A stretch of DNA of 64,000 bases from Antarcticimicrobium sp. Lineage in GTDB: Bacteria; Pseudomonadota; Alphaproteobacteria; Rhodobacterales; Rhodobacteraceae. The stretch is taken from contig NZ_JARGPK010000019.1 of NCBI RefSeq assembly GCF_029212575.1, positions 1 through 64,000 of the forward strand, in the 5' to 3' direction. Below are positions 1 through 8,967 of the stretch, one piece after another (the first letter of the stretch is position 1; every line of letters starts with the position of its first letter). Under the pieces are notes generated by a model, which saw nothing but the letters and a program-made list of their open reading frames with translations, did no database searches and was not told where the DNA came from. Made by a program: the position numbers and the translations under genes.

Positions 1-317
1 TTCTGGAACACCATGCCGACCTTGGCGCGCAGCTGTACCGGGTCGACCTTGGGGTCATAGATATCCTCGCCGTCCAGCAGGATGTCACCCTGAACCCGGC
101 AGATGTCGATGGTGTCGTTCATTCGGTTCAGGCAGCGCAGGAAGGTGGACTTGCCGCAGCCGGACGGACCGATAAAGGCGGTCACGGTCTTGTCCTCGAT
201 ATCGACATCCACATCCTTGATGGCATGGGTGTCGCCGTAAAAAACCTGCACGTTGCGTGCCGAAATCTTGATGTCGGTCTGCTCCAAGGCACTCTCCGTT
301 CTGGCTGTATCGTACAT
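1..317 (-). CDS. pstB: Phosphate ABC transporter ATPase PstB, N-terminal part (cut by window edge)
   Basis: This is the ATPase that powers high-affinity phosphate import by the PstSCAB complex at the inner membrane. The visible 105 residues carry the Walker A motif GPSGCGKST at about 50-58 and end at the Q-loop (VFQ). The signature motif, Walker B and the rest of the protein lie beyond the left edge. The start is the ATG whose complement ends at 317; it lies 19 bases after pstA, so the gene is the last visible cistron of pstSCAB. Similarity to PstB is unmistakable because the spacing of Walker A and the NRMND stretch is typical of this subfamily. Confidence 0.96.
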   Translation of the reverse strand, partial: MYDTARTESALEQTDIKISARNVQVFYGDTHAIKDVDVDIEDKTVTAFIGPSGCGKSTFLRCLNRMNDTIDICRVQGDILLDGEDIYDPKVDPVQLRAKVGMVFQ

Positions 318-336
318 ATTGGGTGTCCTCAGGTTC

Positions 337-1638
337 TTACCATTTTTTCTCGAACTTCTGGCGCAGGTAAATCGCGACGGCATTCATCGCCACCAGGAAG
401 CCGAGCAGGATCAGGATCGCCGCCGAGGTCCGCGAAACGAAACCGCGTTCCGGGCTGTCCGCCCAGATGAAGATCTGGGTCGGCAGGGCGGTTGCGCTGT
501 CAAACGGGCTCGACGGGGCCGAGGTGATAAAGGCGTTCATCCCGATCAGCAGCAGCGGCGCGGTTTCCCCCAGGGCCTGCGCCAGGCCGATGATGGTCCC
601 GGTCAGCACGCCGGGCATCGCCAGCGGCAGGACGTGCTGGAACACCACCTGCTGTTTCGAGGCGCCGAGGCCAAGCGCGGCCTCGCGGATCGAGGGGGGC
701 ACCGATTTCAGCGCCGCGCGGGTGGCGATGATGATCGTCGGCATGGTCATCAGCGCCAGTGTCAGCCCGCCGACGAAGGGCGCCGAGCGCGGCAGCCCGA
801 ACCACCCGATGAAGACCGCCAGCGCCAGCAGACCGAACACGACAGAGGGCACGGCGGCGAGGTTGTTGATGTTCACCTCGATGAAATCGCTCAGCTTGTT
901 CTTCGGCGCGAACTCTTCGAGATAGATCGCCGCGCCGATCCCCAGCGGGAACGAGATCAAAAAGCAGGTCAGCAGCGCCCAGAACGACCCGGCCAACGCC
1001 CCCTTGAGGCCCGCAAGTTCCGGAAACCGGGAGTCCGCATTGGTGAACAACGCCCAGTTCAGGGGCTTTGAAATCGCCCCCTGCGCCTTGAGCGCGTCGA
1101 AGAACGCGATCTCGTTGTCCTTCACCCGGCGGTTCTGTTCCGGCGTGTTCCGGTCGATCAGATTCTTGTTCAACTGGTCATAGGGGTCGGAGACCGGCAC
1201 CCGCATCGAGATGGTCTTGCCGATCAGCGCGGGATCGGCCACCACCATGTCGCGCAGCTTGAACTGGGCGCCGTTGGACAGGATCCGCTCGACCGACTTT
1301 CTGACCGCGCGTTGGCTCATGTCGGCTTCGGGGAGCATCCGGCCCAGCGAGGCGCCGAGCGCATCGTCGAAACCGCCGCGCGGCAGCCGCTCTTCGGGGA
1401 TCTCTTCGGGATCGACGAAAACCTCCAGCGTCACATGGGTCTGGGTAAAGGCCTGCCAGCCGGAGGAGACCAGCGATCCCACCAGAATGGCCAGCATCAG
1501 AAAGGCCACGCCGATGGCCCCGAGGCCGATCCATTTCAGCCGGGCCTCCTTTCGATGGCGGCGCTTGAGCGAGGCCGCGACAAGCTCGGTGCTGCTCTTC
1601 GGGGTCGGGGCGCCCGGGGCGCTTGTGATATCGGACAT
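337..1638 (-). CDS. pstA: Phosphate ABC transporter permease PstA
   Basis: This is an inner-membrane permease half of the phosphate importer. It has an N-terminal cytoplasmic stretch, one membrane helix near residues 36-60, a long extracytoplasmic segment, then the conserved five-helix core with the ATPase-contact loop [12 protein letters not shown]. At 433 residues it is longer than the roughly 300-residue E. coli PstA; the extra length is in the periplasmic insertion. The start at 1638 is preceded by GAGG about 8 bases upstream. An upstream in-frame ATG at 1656 would overlap the end of pstC by 8 bases but has no good ribosome-binding site. The gene follows pstC directly. Confidence 0.95.
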   Translation of the reverse strand: MSDITSAPGAPTPKSSTELVAASLKRRHRKEARLKWIGLGAIGVAFLMLAILVGSLVSSGWQAFTQTHVTLEVFVDPEEIPEERLPRGGFDDALGASLGRMLPEADMSQRAVRKSVERILSNGAQFKLRDMVVADPALIGKTISMRVPVSDPYDQLNKNLIDRNTPEQNRRVKDNEIAFFDALKAQGAISKPLNWALFTNADSRFPELAGLKGALAGSFWALLTCFLISFPLGIGAAIYLEEFAPKNKLSDFIEVNINNLAAVPSVVFGLLALAVFIGWFGLPRSAPFVGGLTLALMTMPTIIIATRAALKSVPPSIREAALGLGASKQQVVFQHVLPLAMPGVLTGTIIGLAQALGETAPLLLIGMNAFITSAPSSPFDSATALPTQIFIWADSPERGFVSRTSAAILILLGFLVAMNAVAIYLRQKFEKKW

Positions 1639-1648
1639 CTCTGAGGCC

Positions 1649-3025
1649 TCAATCATAGGCTTCGCGGTACTTGCGCACGATGCGCAGCGCGAAGACGTTG
1701 ATCATAAGGGTGACAAGAAACAGCATCATCCCGAGCGCGAAGGCGGCCAGCGTCTTCGGGTTGTCGAACGACGTGTCTCCGATCAGGAGCGTGACGATCT
1801 GCACCGTGACTGTGGTCACGCTGTCGAGCGGATTGATGGTCATCTTCGCGATCAGGCCGGCGGCCATGACCACGATCATCGTCTCGCCGATGGCGCGGCT
1901 GACGGCCAGCAGCACACCGCCGACGATGCCGGGGATCGCGGCGGGAAACAGCACCGTCGTCATCATCTCGGCGCGGGTCGCGCCCAGCCCCAGCGCGGCG
2001 TCCCGCAGCGCACCCGGCACCGCCGAAAGCGCGTCGTCGGCAAAGGAAGAGATGAACGGAACCAGCATGATGCCCATGACGCCGCCGGCGGCGAGCGCGG
2101 TATTGGGCGCCACGTCCACACCGAGCGACTGCCCGAAAGAGCGGATCGCCGGGGCGACGACCAGAATGGCGAAAAAGCCGTAGACGACCGTGGGCACGCC
2201 GGCGAGGATTTCCAGAACCGGCTTGATCGTGGCCCGCAGTTTGCGGGGCGCGAATTCGTTGAGGTAGATCGCCGAGAACAACCCGACCGGCACCGCCACC
2301 AGCAGCGCCACCACCGTGATGACGATCGTGCCCAGGATCACCGGGATCCAGCCGAAGGCACCCTCGGCGGCGATCTGATCCTCGCGCAGCGGGATCTGCG
2401 GTTCCCAGTTCAGCCCGAAAAGGAACTCGGTCAGCGGGACGCGGTCGAGAAACCGCACCGTCTCAAAGGACAGCGACACAATGATACCGATGGTGGTGAA
2501 AATGGCGACCGTCGAACAGAAGATCATCAGCCCCGAAACGATGTGCTCGACCCCCTGACGCGCGCGGAACTCGGCCGAAACCCGCGACCGCGCGAAAACG
2601 AGGATGGCCAGGGCGACAATCGCCACAACCGCAATCATCCACCAGTCGGCCTGGGCCCGGAGCGCGCTGTATCTCTCTGCGGCGGCGAGTTTCCAGTCCT
2701 CCGGCGTGCCGAAGATCTGGCCGCGCGAGATTGACTTGATCTCGGCCAGAACAAGCTGCACCGCGCCGGTCCCCTGCCCGTCAAGCATGCCATCGGGCAG
2801 ACCGGACATCACCATGCGGTCGATGACCGACCCTTCCAGAACCAGCCACAACAGGATGATCGTCAGGACCGGGACCAGCACCATCAGGGCCGAGTACAGC
2901 CCGTGGTAGGACGTCATCGAATGCAGGCGGGCCCCATTGTCCCGGATCGTCCGGGCGGCCATGCGGTTGAGCACATACCCGGCCAGCGTTGCCAGGATCA
3001 GCAGGAGAAAGGGGATGGCTGTCAT
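1649..3025 (-). CDS. pstC: Phosphate ABC transporter permease PstC
   Basis: This is the second inner-membrane permease of the phosphate importer. The 458-residue protein starts with a membrane helix, has a second helix near residue 50, a soluble insertion, and the conserved C-terminal permease core with the loop DAALGLGATRAEMM. The long N-terminal region is characteristic of the large alphaproteobacterial PstC type. It lies 70 bases after pstS, separated by a strong hairpin that could reduce permease expression relative to the binding protein, and it ends 10 bases before the chosen pstA start. Confidence 0.95.
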   Translation of the reverse strand: MTAIPFLLLILATLAGYVLNRMAARTIRDNGARLHSMTSYHGLYSALMVLVPVLTIILLWLVLEGSVIDRMVMSGLPDGMLDGQGTGAVQLVLAEIKSISRGQIFGTPEDWKLAAAERYSALRAQADWWMIAVVAIVALAILVFARSRVSAEFRARQGVEHIVSGLMIFCSTVAIFTTIGIIVSLSFETVRFLDRVPLTEFLFGLNWEPQIPLREDQIAAEGAFGWIPVILGTIVITVVALLVAVPVGLFSAIYLNEFAPRKLRATIKPVLEILAGVPTVVYGFFAILVVAPAIRSFGQSLGVDVAPNTALAAGGVMGIMLVPFISSFADDALSAVPGALRDAALGLGATRAEMMTTVLFPAAIPGIVGGVLLAVSRAIGETMIVVMAAGLIAKMTINPLDSVTTVTVQIVTLLIGDTSFDNPKTLAAFALGMMLFLVTLMINVFALRIVRKYREAYD

Positions 3026-3050
3026 GTTCGGGCGCTTTCCAGAAATAGAT

Positions 3051-3076
3051 CCCCGGGCCGAAACCGCGGCCCGGGG
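3051..3076 (-). other. GC-rich hairpin between pstS and pstC
   Basis: The arms CCCCGGGCC (3051-3059) and GGCCCGGGG (3068-3076) are perfectly complementary around an 8-base loop. There is no T-run on either strand. This makes a partial terminator or an mRNA-end stabiliser more likely than a full stop, as is common after binding-protein genes in ABC operons. Confidence 0.6.
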
Positions 3077-3095
3077 TGGAGGTCTTCGCTACAGC

Positions 3096-4139
3096 TTATT
3101 TGGGCGCTGCCATCGACGCGCCGTTCAGGACCGCGTCCTGAAGATCGGCGCGGCGGTCCTCCGACAGGGCCACCAGGCCACGCTCGGACAGGTAGCCACC
3201 GGCTTCCAGCGCGTCATCCGACATGTATTCCTCGATGAAGGCGTCGAGGTTCGGGATCACGCCGCGGTGCGCGTTCTTGACGTAGAAGAACAGCGGGCGC
3301 GACACCGGATAGGACTTGTCGGCGATGGTGTCGGTCGAGGGCTCGACGCCATTGATCTTGACGCCTTTCAGCTTGTCCAAGTTCTCGTACAGGAACGAGT
3401 AGCCGAAGATGCCGACAGCATTGGTGTCAGCTTCGAGACGCTGAACGATCAGGTTGTCGTTCTCGCCGGCTTCGACAAAGGGGCCGTCCTGACGCATGCG
3501 CGAGCAGTTTTCCTTGACCCATTTCTTATCCTTGTTCAGGCCCTGCTCCTGAACCCAGGCGTTGTGCTTGCAGCCCTCGTGCATCGCCAGTTCGACAAAG
3601 GCGTCGCGGGTGCCCGAGGTCGGCGGCGGGCCGTAGGCCAGGATCTCGGTGGCGGGCAGGCTGGCGTCGATGTCCGACCACTTCATGTAGGGGTTGGCGA
3701 CCATCTTGCCATCGACCGGCACTTCGGCGCCAAGCGCCAGGAACACCTGCTCCAGCGACAGGTCCCAGTCAGCGTCGTTGCTGCGCGAGACGGCGATCGA
3801 CAGGCCGTCAAAGCCGATCATCGCTTCGGAAATGTCGGTCACGCCGTTTTCTTGGCACAGATTGTATTCCGATTTCTTCATGGCGCGCGATGCGCCGGTG
3901 ATGTCGGGATGACCTTCGCCGATGCCACCGCAGAAAATCTTCATGCCGCCGCCGGTGCCGGTCGATTCGACGATCGGGGACGGGGCGCCGGTGTTGTTGG
4001 CGAACTGTTCGGCGACCGCTTGCGTGTAGGGGAAAACGGTGGACGAGCCGACGATCCGGATTTCATCGCGGGCAGCGGCGGCCGTGGCCGAAACGGCGCC
4101 AAGGGCCAGGGCGGAAACCGTCAGTTTGACAAAGGACAT
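3096..4139 (-). CDS. pstS: Periplasmic phosphate-binding protein PstS
   Basis: This is the periplasmic phosphate receptor of the PstSCAB importer. The protein (347 residues) begins with a signal peptide, MSFVKLTVSALALGAVSATA, and continues with RIVGSSTVFPYT, the typical phosphate-binding N-terminal signature. The segment STGTGGGMKIFCGG and the TSGTRDAF loop also fit phosphate-binding PstS. I chose the start at 4139 because AAGGAGA precedes it at good distance; the longer open frame to 4178 would prepend 13 residues before the signal peptide. A Pho box lies about 80-110 bases upstream, so expression should rise under phosphate starvation through PhoB. Confidence 0.96.
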   Translation of the reverse strand: MSFVKLTVSALALGAVSATAAAARDEIRIVGSSTVFPYTQAVAEQFANNTGAPSPIVESTGTGGGMKIFCGGIGEGHPDITGASRAMKKSEYNLCQENGVTDISEAMIGFDGLSIAVSRSNDADWDLSLEQVFLALGAEVPVDGKMVANPYMKWSDIDASLPATEILAYGPPPTSGTRDAFVELAMHEGCKHNAWVQEQGLNKDKKWVKENCSRMRQDGPFVEAGENDNLIVQRLEADTNAVGIFGYSFLYENLDKLKGVKINGVEPSTDTIADKSYPVSRPLFFYVKNAHRGVIPNLDAFIEEYMSDDALEAGGYLSERGLVALSEDRRADLQDAVLNGASMAAPK

Positions 4140-4220
4140 GTTTGTCTCCTTGGAATATGTAAAAGCGACCACCCTCATGGTGATCTTGCGCCCCTCCTAG
4201 TGAGCCTGCGTGAGGCTTTT

Positions 4221-4249
4221 GTGACAGCTGTGTAACAGTTACATGACAG
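4221..4249 (-). promoter_or_regulatory. Pho box upstream of pstS (three 11-bp repeats)
   Basis: Read on the minus strand, CTGTCAT, CTGTTAC and CTGTCAC occur at 4243-4249, 4232-4238 and 4221-4227, spaced exactly 11 bases apart. This is the direct-repeat PhoB-binding pattern, with a third repeat beyond the usual pair. It lies upstream of pstS in the correct orientation. Confidence 0.88.
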
Positions 4250-4257
4250 CGGAACGG

Positions 4258-4275
4258 AAAAACGCGGTTAACCGC
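4258..4275 (-). terminator. Weak rho-independent terminator after phoR
   Basis: On the minus strand the palindrome GCGGTTAACCGC is followed at once by GTTTTT. The stem is only four GC pairs around TTAA, so termination would be partial. It sits between the phoR stop and the Pho box, separating phoR from pstS. Confidence 0.4.
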
Positions 4276-4342
4276 CGAAAAAGCCCTGTCCGCACAGTGG
4301 GTTTCCCTTGTCTAGGTTTCTCCGACAAATCCAGGGCGCGGA

Positions 4343-5443
4343 CTATTTTGGTAAAATGACCGTGAAAACAGCGCCTTGCCCCAGTTCGCTTTCCACCCGC
4401 AACCGGCCGCGATGGCGATTGATGATGTGTTTCACGATCGCCAGCCCCAGCCCGGTTCCCCCCAGTTCGCGCGACCGGTGACTGTCGGCGCGATAGAATC
4501 TCTCGGTCAGCCGCGGCAGATGCACCGGGGCGATTCCCGGCCCCTTGTCGATCACCTGCACCCGGGCGCCGGGGCCGCGCACCGCCGGGTCGCGCTCGGA
4601 GGCCGAGACCACGACGTCGACGCGTCCACCCGACCCGCCGTATTTGATCGCGTTCTCGATCAGGTTGGTAAAGACCTGCCGCAACTGGTCGGCGTCGCCG
4701 GTCACCATCACCGGCTCCTCGGGCGCGGTAAGGTCGAGTTGGACGCTGGCGCCATCGGCCAGCGGACGCAGCGAATTGAGCGTCTCGCGCAGCATCCCGG
4801 TCAGGTCCAGCTGTTCCTTGGGCCGGACCCGTTCCTCGCTTTCCACACGGTTGAGCGACAACAGGTCGCCCACCAGCCGGTTCATCCGCCCGGCCTCGCC
4901 CTCCATGATCTTCAGAAACCGGTCGCGCGCCGCCGCATCCTCGCGCGCCGGGCCGCGCAGGGTCTCGATGAACCCCATCAGCGCGGTCAGCGGTGTGCGC
5001 AACTCGTGGCTGACATTGGCGACGAAATCGCGCCGCATCTGCACCGCCTGCTCCAGATGGGTGACATCCTGGAAACTGACCAGAACCGCCCCGCCCTGCA
5101 CCGCGCCGATGCCGTTCACATAGCGGCAGATCACCTCGTACGAGATGTCCTGCGCCCCGTCGCTGGACTGCATCCGCGCCTGGTGCGGGCGCTTGTCGCG
5201 CAACCCCGCCTCGATGGCGTCCATCACGGTGGGCTGGCGCAGGATGGTGGCGAAATGGCGCCCGGTGATCTGCTGGCCAAGCAGGGTCAGCGCCTCGGGA
5301 TTGGCCGCGATGATACGTTCGGTCTGATCCACCATCAGCGCCGGCAGCGGTACCGCCGCAAGGAACTCTGCGTTCACGTCGCCCTGCACTGCCGTCATCC
5401 CCGCTGCCTTCGCGCCCTTTTCCAGGTCTTCACCCTGCTCCAT
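4343..5443 (-). CDS. phoR: Phosphate-regulon sensor histidine kinase PhoR-like
   Basis: This is a sensor histidine kinase, expected to phosphorylate PhoB when phosphate is scarce. The 366 residues comprise a PAS-like domain (about 25-130), a dimerisation/phosphoacceptor helix with HELRTPLT (His146), and an HATPase domain with NLIENAIKYG and the G boxes GPGIAP and GGTGLGLAIVKH. No membrane helix is visible, unlike E. coli PhoR, so it is either soluble or tethered through partners such as PhoU/PstB. It sits 8 bases after the PLP-enzyme gene and directly upstream of pstS. The PhoR name rests on this context; phoB and phoU are not in the window and may lie beyond pstB. Confidence 0.85.
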   Translation of the reverse strand: MEQGEDLEKGAKAAGMTAVQGDVNAEFLAAVPLPALMVDQTERIIAANPEALTLLGQQITGRHFATILRQPTVMDAIEAGLRDKRPHQARMQSSDGAQDISYEVICRYVNGIGAVQGGAVLVSFQDVTHLEQAVQMRRDFVANVSHELRTPLTALMGFIETLRGPAREDAAARDRFLKIMEGEAGRMNRLVGDLLSLNRVESEERVRPKEQLDLTGMLRETLNSLRPLADGASVQLDLTAPEEPVMVTGDADQLRQVFTNLIENAIKYGGSGGRVDVVVSASERDPAVRGPGARVQVIDKGPGIAPVHLPRLTERFYRADSHRSRELGGTGLGLAIVKHIINRHRGRLRVESELGQGAVFTVILPK

Positions 5444-5451
5444 TCATGTAA

Positions 5452-6639
5452 CTAGGATACGGCAGTTGCTGCCGTCACAGCCTCGGAAAAGACCTGAAGC
5501 AGCGCATCTGGCTCTTCCAGCCCGACCGAGACCCGGAAGAACCCCTCCGTCAGCCCCTGCGCAGCGCGCTCCTGCGCGGTCATTCCCCGGTGCGACGAGG
5601 ACGCCGGATGAGACAGCGTGGTGCCCACGTCTCCCAGCGTCGGGGCAAAGCTCAGCCCCTCGGCGCCGCGCGCAAACGCATTTGCCGCCGCCCGTCCGCC
5701 CTCCAGCTCGAAACTGACCATGTTGCAGCCCTGCCCCCCCAGCAGGACCGCGGCTCGGTCATGATCCGGGTGATCGTGCCGCAGCGGATAGATCACGCGT
5801 TTGACCCCCGGCAACCCGGCCAGGTGATCGGCCAGCGCCACCGCCGTCGCCTGCGCCCGGTCAAAGCGCAGATCGAAGGTCAGCATCCCGCGCTCGGCCA
5901 GCCAGCAATCGAACGGGCTGGGCGTGAGGCCCGTGGTCACCGCAAAGACGCGCATTTTCTCGGTCAGTTCGGGATCGCGCGCCACCGCATAGCCCAGCAT
6001 CACGTCGGAATGGCCCGACAGCAGCTTGGTCACCGAATGGATCACGATATCGGCGCCGTGATCGAACGGGCGGATCGATTTCGGCGTGGTAAAGGTGTTG
6101 TCCACCGCCAGCAGCACGCCGCGCGCCTTGCACAGCGTCGCCAGCCCGTCCAGATCGGCCACCCGCAGCGTCGGGTTCGACACCACCTCGACCAGCACCA
6201 TCCGCGTCTCGGGCCGGATCGCCGCCGCGACGGCCGCCACGTCACCGGGATCGGCGAGCGTGGTGGTGATGCCCATGCGCGGCAGGTCCTCCTTCATCAG
6301 CCTCAGCGACCGACCATAGAGCTGGTTGCCGCCGATCGCGTGATCGCCCGCGTTCAGCAGCCCCATCAGAACGGCGGTAACCGCCGCCATGCCCGAGCCG
6401 GTCACCACACCGCCCTCGGCCCCCTCCATCGCGTCCAGCCGCCTGGCCACCACATCGGCGTTGGGATGCCCCTCGCGCGAATAGGTATAACCGTGCACGC
6501 GGCCCTCGTATTGCGCATCCAGCTCATCGGGACTTTCGCTGGCATAGACAACCGAGGGGCTCAGCGGCGTGACGACTGGCCGGCTCACGCTCTCGGGAAG
6601 CGGATCGGGGCGGACCAGCGAGCCTTTGGAGTTCTTCAT
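5452..6639 (-). CDS. Trans-sulfuration family PLP enzyme (cystathionine gamma-synthase/lyase type)
   Basis: This is a Cys/Met-metabolism PLP enzyme of 395 residues. The cofactor lysine is in [12 protein letters not shown] (Lys205), with the substrate-binding YSREGHPN segment near residues 53-60 and AVDNTFTTP around 178-186. The family includes cystathionine gamma-synthase, cystathionine lyases, O-acetylhomoserine sulfhydrylase and methionine gamma-lyase, and the sequence alone does not settle which. The start codon overlaps the stop of the gamma-carbonic-anhydrase-like gene as ATGA, so the two are translationally coupled. An upstream open extension in this frame is a shadow of that neighbour. 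Confidence 0.88.
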   Translation of the reverse strand: MKNSKGSLVRPDPLPESVSRPVVTPLSPSVVYASESPDELDAQYEGRVHGYTYSREGHPNADVVARRLDAMEGAEGGVVTGSGMAAVTAVLMGLLNAGDHAIGGNQLYGRSLRLMKEDLPRMGITTTLADPGDVAAVAAAIRPETRMVLVEVVSNPTLRVADLDGLATLCKARGVLLAVDNTFTTPKSIRPFDHGADIVIHSVTKLLSGHSDVMLGYAVARDPELTEKMRVFAVTTGLTPSPFDCWLAERGMLTFDLRFDRAQATAVALADHLAGLPGVKRVIYPLRHDHPDHDRAAVLLGGQGCNMVSFELEGGRAAANAFARGAEGLSFAPTLGDVGTTLSHPASSSHRGMTAQERAAQGLTEGFFRVSVGLEEPDALLQVFSEAVTAATAVS

Positions 6640-7163
6640 TTTTTCACGGCCTTCATCTCGTCGCGGAACTTGCGCATGTTGTCCTGGTAATGCAGCGCGC
6701 CCTTGCGCATGCGTTGGGCGTGATCTTCGCTGATCTCGCGCACCACCTTGCCCGGCGATCCCATCACCAGCGAATTGTCGGGAATCTCCTTGTTCTCGGT
6801 CACCAGCGCACCGGCCCCGATCAGACAGTTCCTGCCGATCTTCGCGCCGTTCAGCACGGTGGCGCCCATCCCGACCAGCGTTCCGTCGCCGATCTCGCAG
6901 CCGTGCAGCATCACCTTGTGGCCGATGGTGCAATCCTTGCCGATGGTCAGCGGATAGCCCGGGTCCACATGCATGACGCAATCCTCCTGCACGTTGGAGC
7001 CTTCACCGATGCGGATCTCCTCGTGATCGGCGCGGATGGTGGAGCCGAACCAGACCGAGGATCCGGCCTCCATCACCACCTTGCCGATCAGGTTGGCATC
7101 GGGGGCGACCCAGGTGTCGTCGTGGATCTGCGGGGCGTCCCCGCCCAGGGCGTAAATGGTCAT
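6636..7163 (-). CDS. Gamma-carbonic-anhydrase-like left-handed beta-helix protein
   Basis: This 175-residue protein consists mostly of hexapeptide repeats that fold into a left-handed beta-helix, followed by a C-terminal alpha-helix. It keeps potential zinc ligands in [10 protein letters not shown] and GHKVMLHGC, as in the YrdA/PaaY/gamma-CA group. Members may hydrate CO2 or act on thioesters; activity cannot be assigned from sequence. It is coupled to its neighbours on both sides by ATGA overlaps, downstream of gmk and upstream of the PLP enzyme. Confidence 0.87.
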   Translation of the reverse strand: MTIYALGGDAPQIHDDTWVAPDANLIGKVVMEAGSSVWFGSTIRADHEEIRIGEGSNVQEDCVMHVDPGYPLTIGKDCTIGHKVMLHGCEIGDGTLVGMGATVLNGAKIGRNCLIGAGALVTENKEIPDNSLVMGSPGKVVREISEDHAQRMRKGALHYQDNMRKFRDEMKAVKK

Positions 7164-7813
7164 GAAAGCTCCTCGAATTCGGCCTGCAATGTGCGCACAT
7201 GCGCTAGAAGGTTCGGTTGCTGGGTACGACGCAGGCGGGTCGCCGAAATGATGGTCCGCAACCGTTTTTCAGTGGCATTCAGATCGTCGTTGATCAGCAC
7301 GAAATCGTAATAGCCCCAGTGACTGATTTCCGCCCAGCTCTTCTCCATCCGGGCGCCGATGGTCTCTTCGCTGTCGGTGCCCCGTTCGATCAGACGGCGG
7401 CGCAGTTCCGGGATCGAGGGCGGCAGCAGGAAGATCGACAGCGCGTGCTGGGCCAGATCCGAATTGCGGATCTGCACCTCGCCCTGCCAGTCCACGTCAA
7501 AAAGCACGTCCTGCCCGGAATTGATCGCTTCCTGCACAGGGGTCTTGGGCGAGCCGTAGTAGTTGCCGAACACATGCGCGTGCTCCAGCATCTCGCCCTC
7601 GTTCACCTTGCGCTTGAAGCTGTCCTCGGTCAGGAAATAGTAATCCTCGCCATCCACCTCGCCCGGGCGCGGCTTGCGGGTGGTGGCCGAGACCGAAAAC
7701 CGGATCGACGGGTCCCAGTCGCGCAGCCGCTTGGCCAGCGTCGATTTCCCTGCCCCCGAGGGCGAGGACAGGATGATCAGCAGCCCGCGTCGCTGTGCCG
7801 TGACCTGTGCCAT
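7160..7813 (-). CDS. gmk: Guanylate kinase
   Basis: This enzyme phosphorylates GMP to GDP with ATP in the cytoplasm. At 217 residues it has the normal size. The P-loop [10 protein letters not shown] is at about residues 16-25, followed by the GMP-binding segment [20 protein letters not shown]. The gene starts 18 bases after yicC, a pairing common in proteobacteria, and its stop overlaps the next start by 4 bases. Confidence 0.97.
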   Translation of the reverse strand: MAQVTAQRRGLLIILSSPSGAGKSTLAKRLRDWDPSIRFSVSATTRKPRPGEVDGEDYYFLTEDSFKRKVNEGEMLEHAHVFGNYYGSPKTPVQEAINSGQDVLFDVDWQGEVQIRNSDLAQHALSIFLLPPSIPELRRRLIERGTDSEETIGARMEKSWAEISHWGYYDFVLINDDLNATEKRLRTIISATRLRRTQQPNLLAHVRTLQAEFEELS

Positions 7814-7831
7814 GTCATGTTCCCTTTCAAA

Positions 7832-8722
7832 TCACTCGACGTTCTGGACCTGCTCGCGCATCTGGTCGATCACCGCCTTGAGCTCCAGCCCCACCTTGGT
7901 CAGTTCCGCGTTCTGCGACTTGGAACATAGGGTATTGGCCTCGCGGTTGAACTCCTGCATCAGGAAATCCAGCTTGCGGCCCACCGCGCCGCCGGCGTCC
8001 AGCAATTCGCCTGCCGCGCCGACATGGGCGCGCAGCCGGTCCAATTCCTCGGTGACATCGGCCTTGACCGCCATCATCGCCAGTTCCTGCGCCACCCGGT
8101 CGGGATCAGCACCCTCGGCATTGTCCAGAATGCGCCGCAGGTTGCCGCGCAGGGTCTCGGCCACGGCGGGTTTGCGCGCCTCGGCCAGCACCGCGGCCCG
8201 TTCGACCAGCCCGCTCACCTGCACAAGCTGGCCGCGCAACAGCTGCTCCAGCGCCCTGCCCTCGGCCCGGCGCATGGCGAGAAAATCCTCGATCAGGGGT
8301 TTGAGCTCGGCCCGCAGCTGCGCGGTCAGCGCGGCGGTGTCCTCGTCGCCGGCGGCGGCCTCCATCATGCCGCGCAGGCCCAGCAGATCGCTGGCCTTGG
8401 ACGGCGCCAGCGTCACGCCCCGCGCCATCGCCTCTTCCTCGATCCGCGCCAGCGCGTCGAGTGCTGCGGCCAGCACATCTTCGTTCACCGCCGCTCCCGC
8501 CGCCGCGTCGCTGCGCATCAGCCGCAGCGACAGGGTGACGTTTCCGCGCGCAACCGCCTTGGCCAGATCCCCGCGCAGCGCCGCCTCCAGCCCCTCCAGC
8601 CAGTCCGGCACCCGCAGCCGCAGATCCAGCCCCTTGGCATTAACGCTGCGCAGCTCCCAGCCCCAGGAATAGTCGCCACGCTCGCCCTTGGCCGAGGCAA
8701 ATCCCGTCATCGATCTGATCAT
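7832..8722 (-). CDS. yicC: YicC/YloC family endoribonuclease
   Basis: This is a YicC-family protein (296 residues); E. coli YicC is a known endoribonuclease acting on small RNA. The N-terminus MIRSMTGFASAKGE is the family hallmark, which fixes the start at 8722 rather than at the start of the longer frame (8833). The C-terminal half carries the conserved DUF1732-type segment ending LMQEFNREANTLCSKS, followed by the final helix. It is the first gene of the yicC-gmk run; the promoter should lie in 8723-8825. Confidence 0.93.
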   Translation of the reverse strand: MIRSMTGFASAKGERGDYSWGWELRSVNAKGLDLRLRVPDWLEGLEAALRGDLAKAVARGNVTLSLRLMRSDAAAGAAVNEDVLAAALDALARIEEEAMARGVTLAPSKASDLLGLRGMMEAAAGDEDTAALTAQLRAELKPLIEDFLAMRRAEGRALEQLLRGQLVQVSGLVERAAVLAEARKPAVAETLRGNLRRILDNAEGADPDRVAQELAMMAVKADVTEELDRLRAHVGAAGELLDAGGAVGRKLDFLMQEFNREANTLCSKSQNAELTKVGLELKAVIDQMREQVQNVE

Positions 8723-8825
8723 GCGCCGCGTCCCCCGAGTCCGCATTCGTTCGGTTTTCACGGCAAGTAATGGCAATGCGGCAGGCAGGGCAAGCCCTAC
8801 GGCAGAGGTCGGCGGGTCGGGGTGA

Positions 8826-8840
8826 TTAACCACCTATTAA
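8826..8840. promoter_or_regulatory. CtrA-like binding site (perfect TTAA-N7-TTAA)
   Basis: TTAA (8826-8829), seven bases, then TTAA (8837-8840) exactly matches the alphaproteobacterial CtrA consensus TTAA-N7-TTAA. It lies in the divergent region between yicC and the PAS_5 gene, about 130 bases before the latter. Confidence 0.55.
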
Positions 8841-8875
8841 GGAAAAGCTCCAAAATTGAGCGGAATTGTGGCAAG

Positions 8876-8890
8876 TTAACGGCGAAGTAA
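8876..8890. promoter_or_regulatory. Second CtrA-like half-matching site
   Basis: TTAA (8876-8879), seven bases, then GTAA (8887-8890) is a one-mismatch version of the CtrA motif. It lies 50 bases from the perfect site, in the same divergent region. Confidence 0.35.
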
Positions 8891-8967
8891 CCACGCTGGC
8901 CGCTTGGTCGGCGAATCTGGAAACGCCCCGTGGCGGGTAGTGACGGCGAGTGGAGAGGACGGCAAAG

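Noticed and set aside
1211-2734. Long plus-strand ORF (507 codons) opposite pstC and pstA
   Set aside because: High GC makes long antisense frames; the protein is His/Arg/Asp-rich with no family likeness and is antisense to well-supported pst genes.
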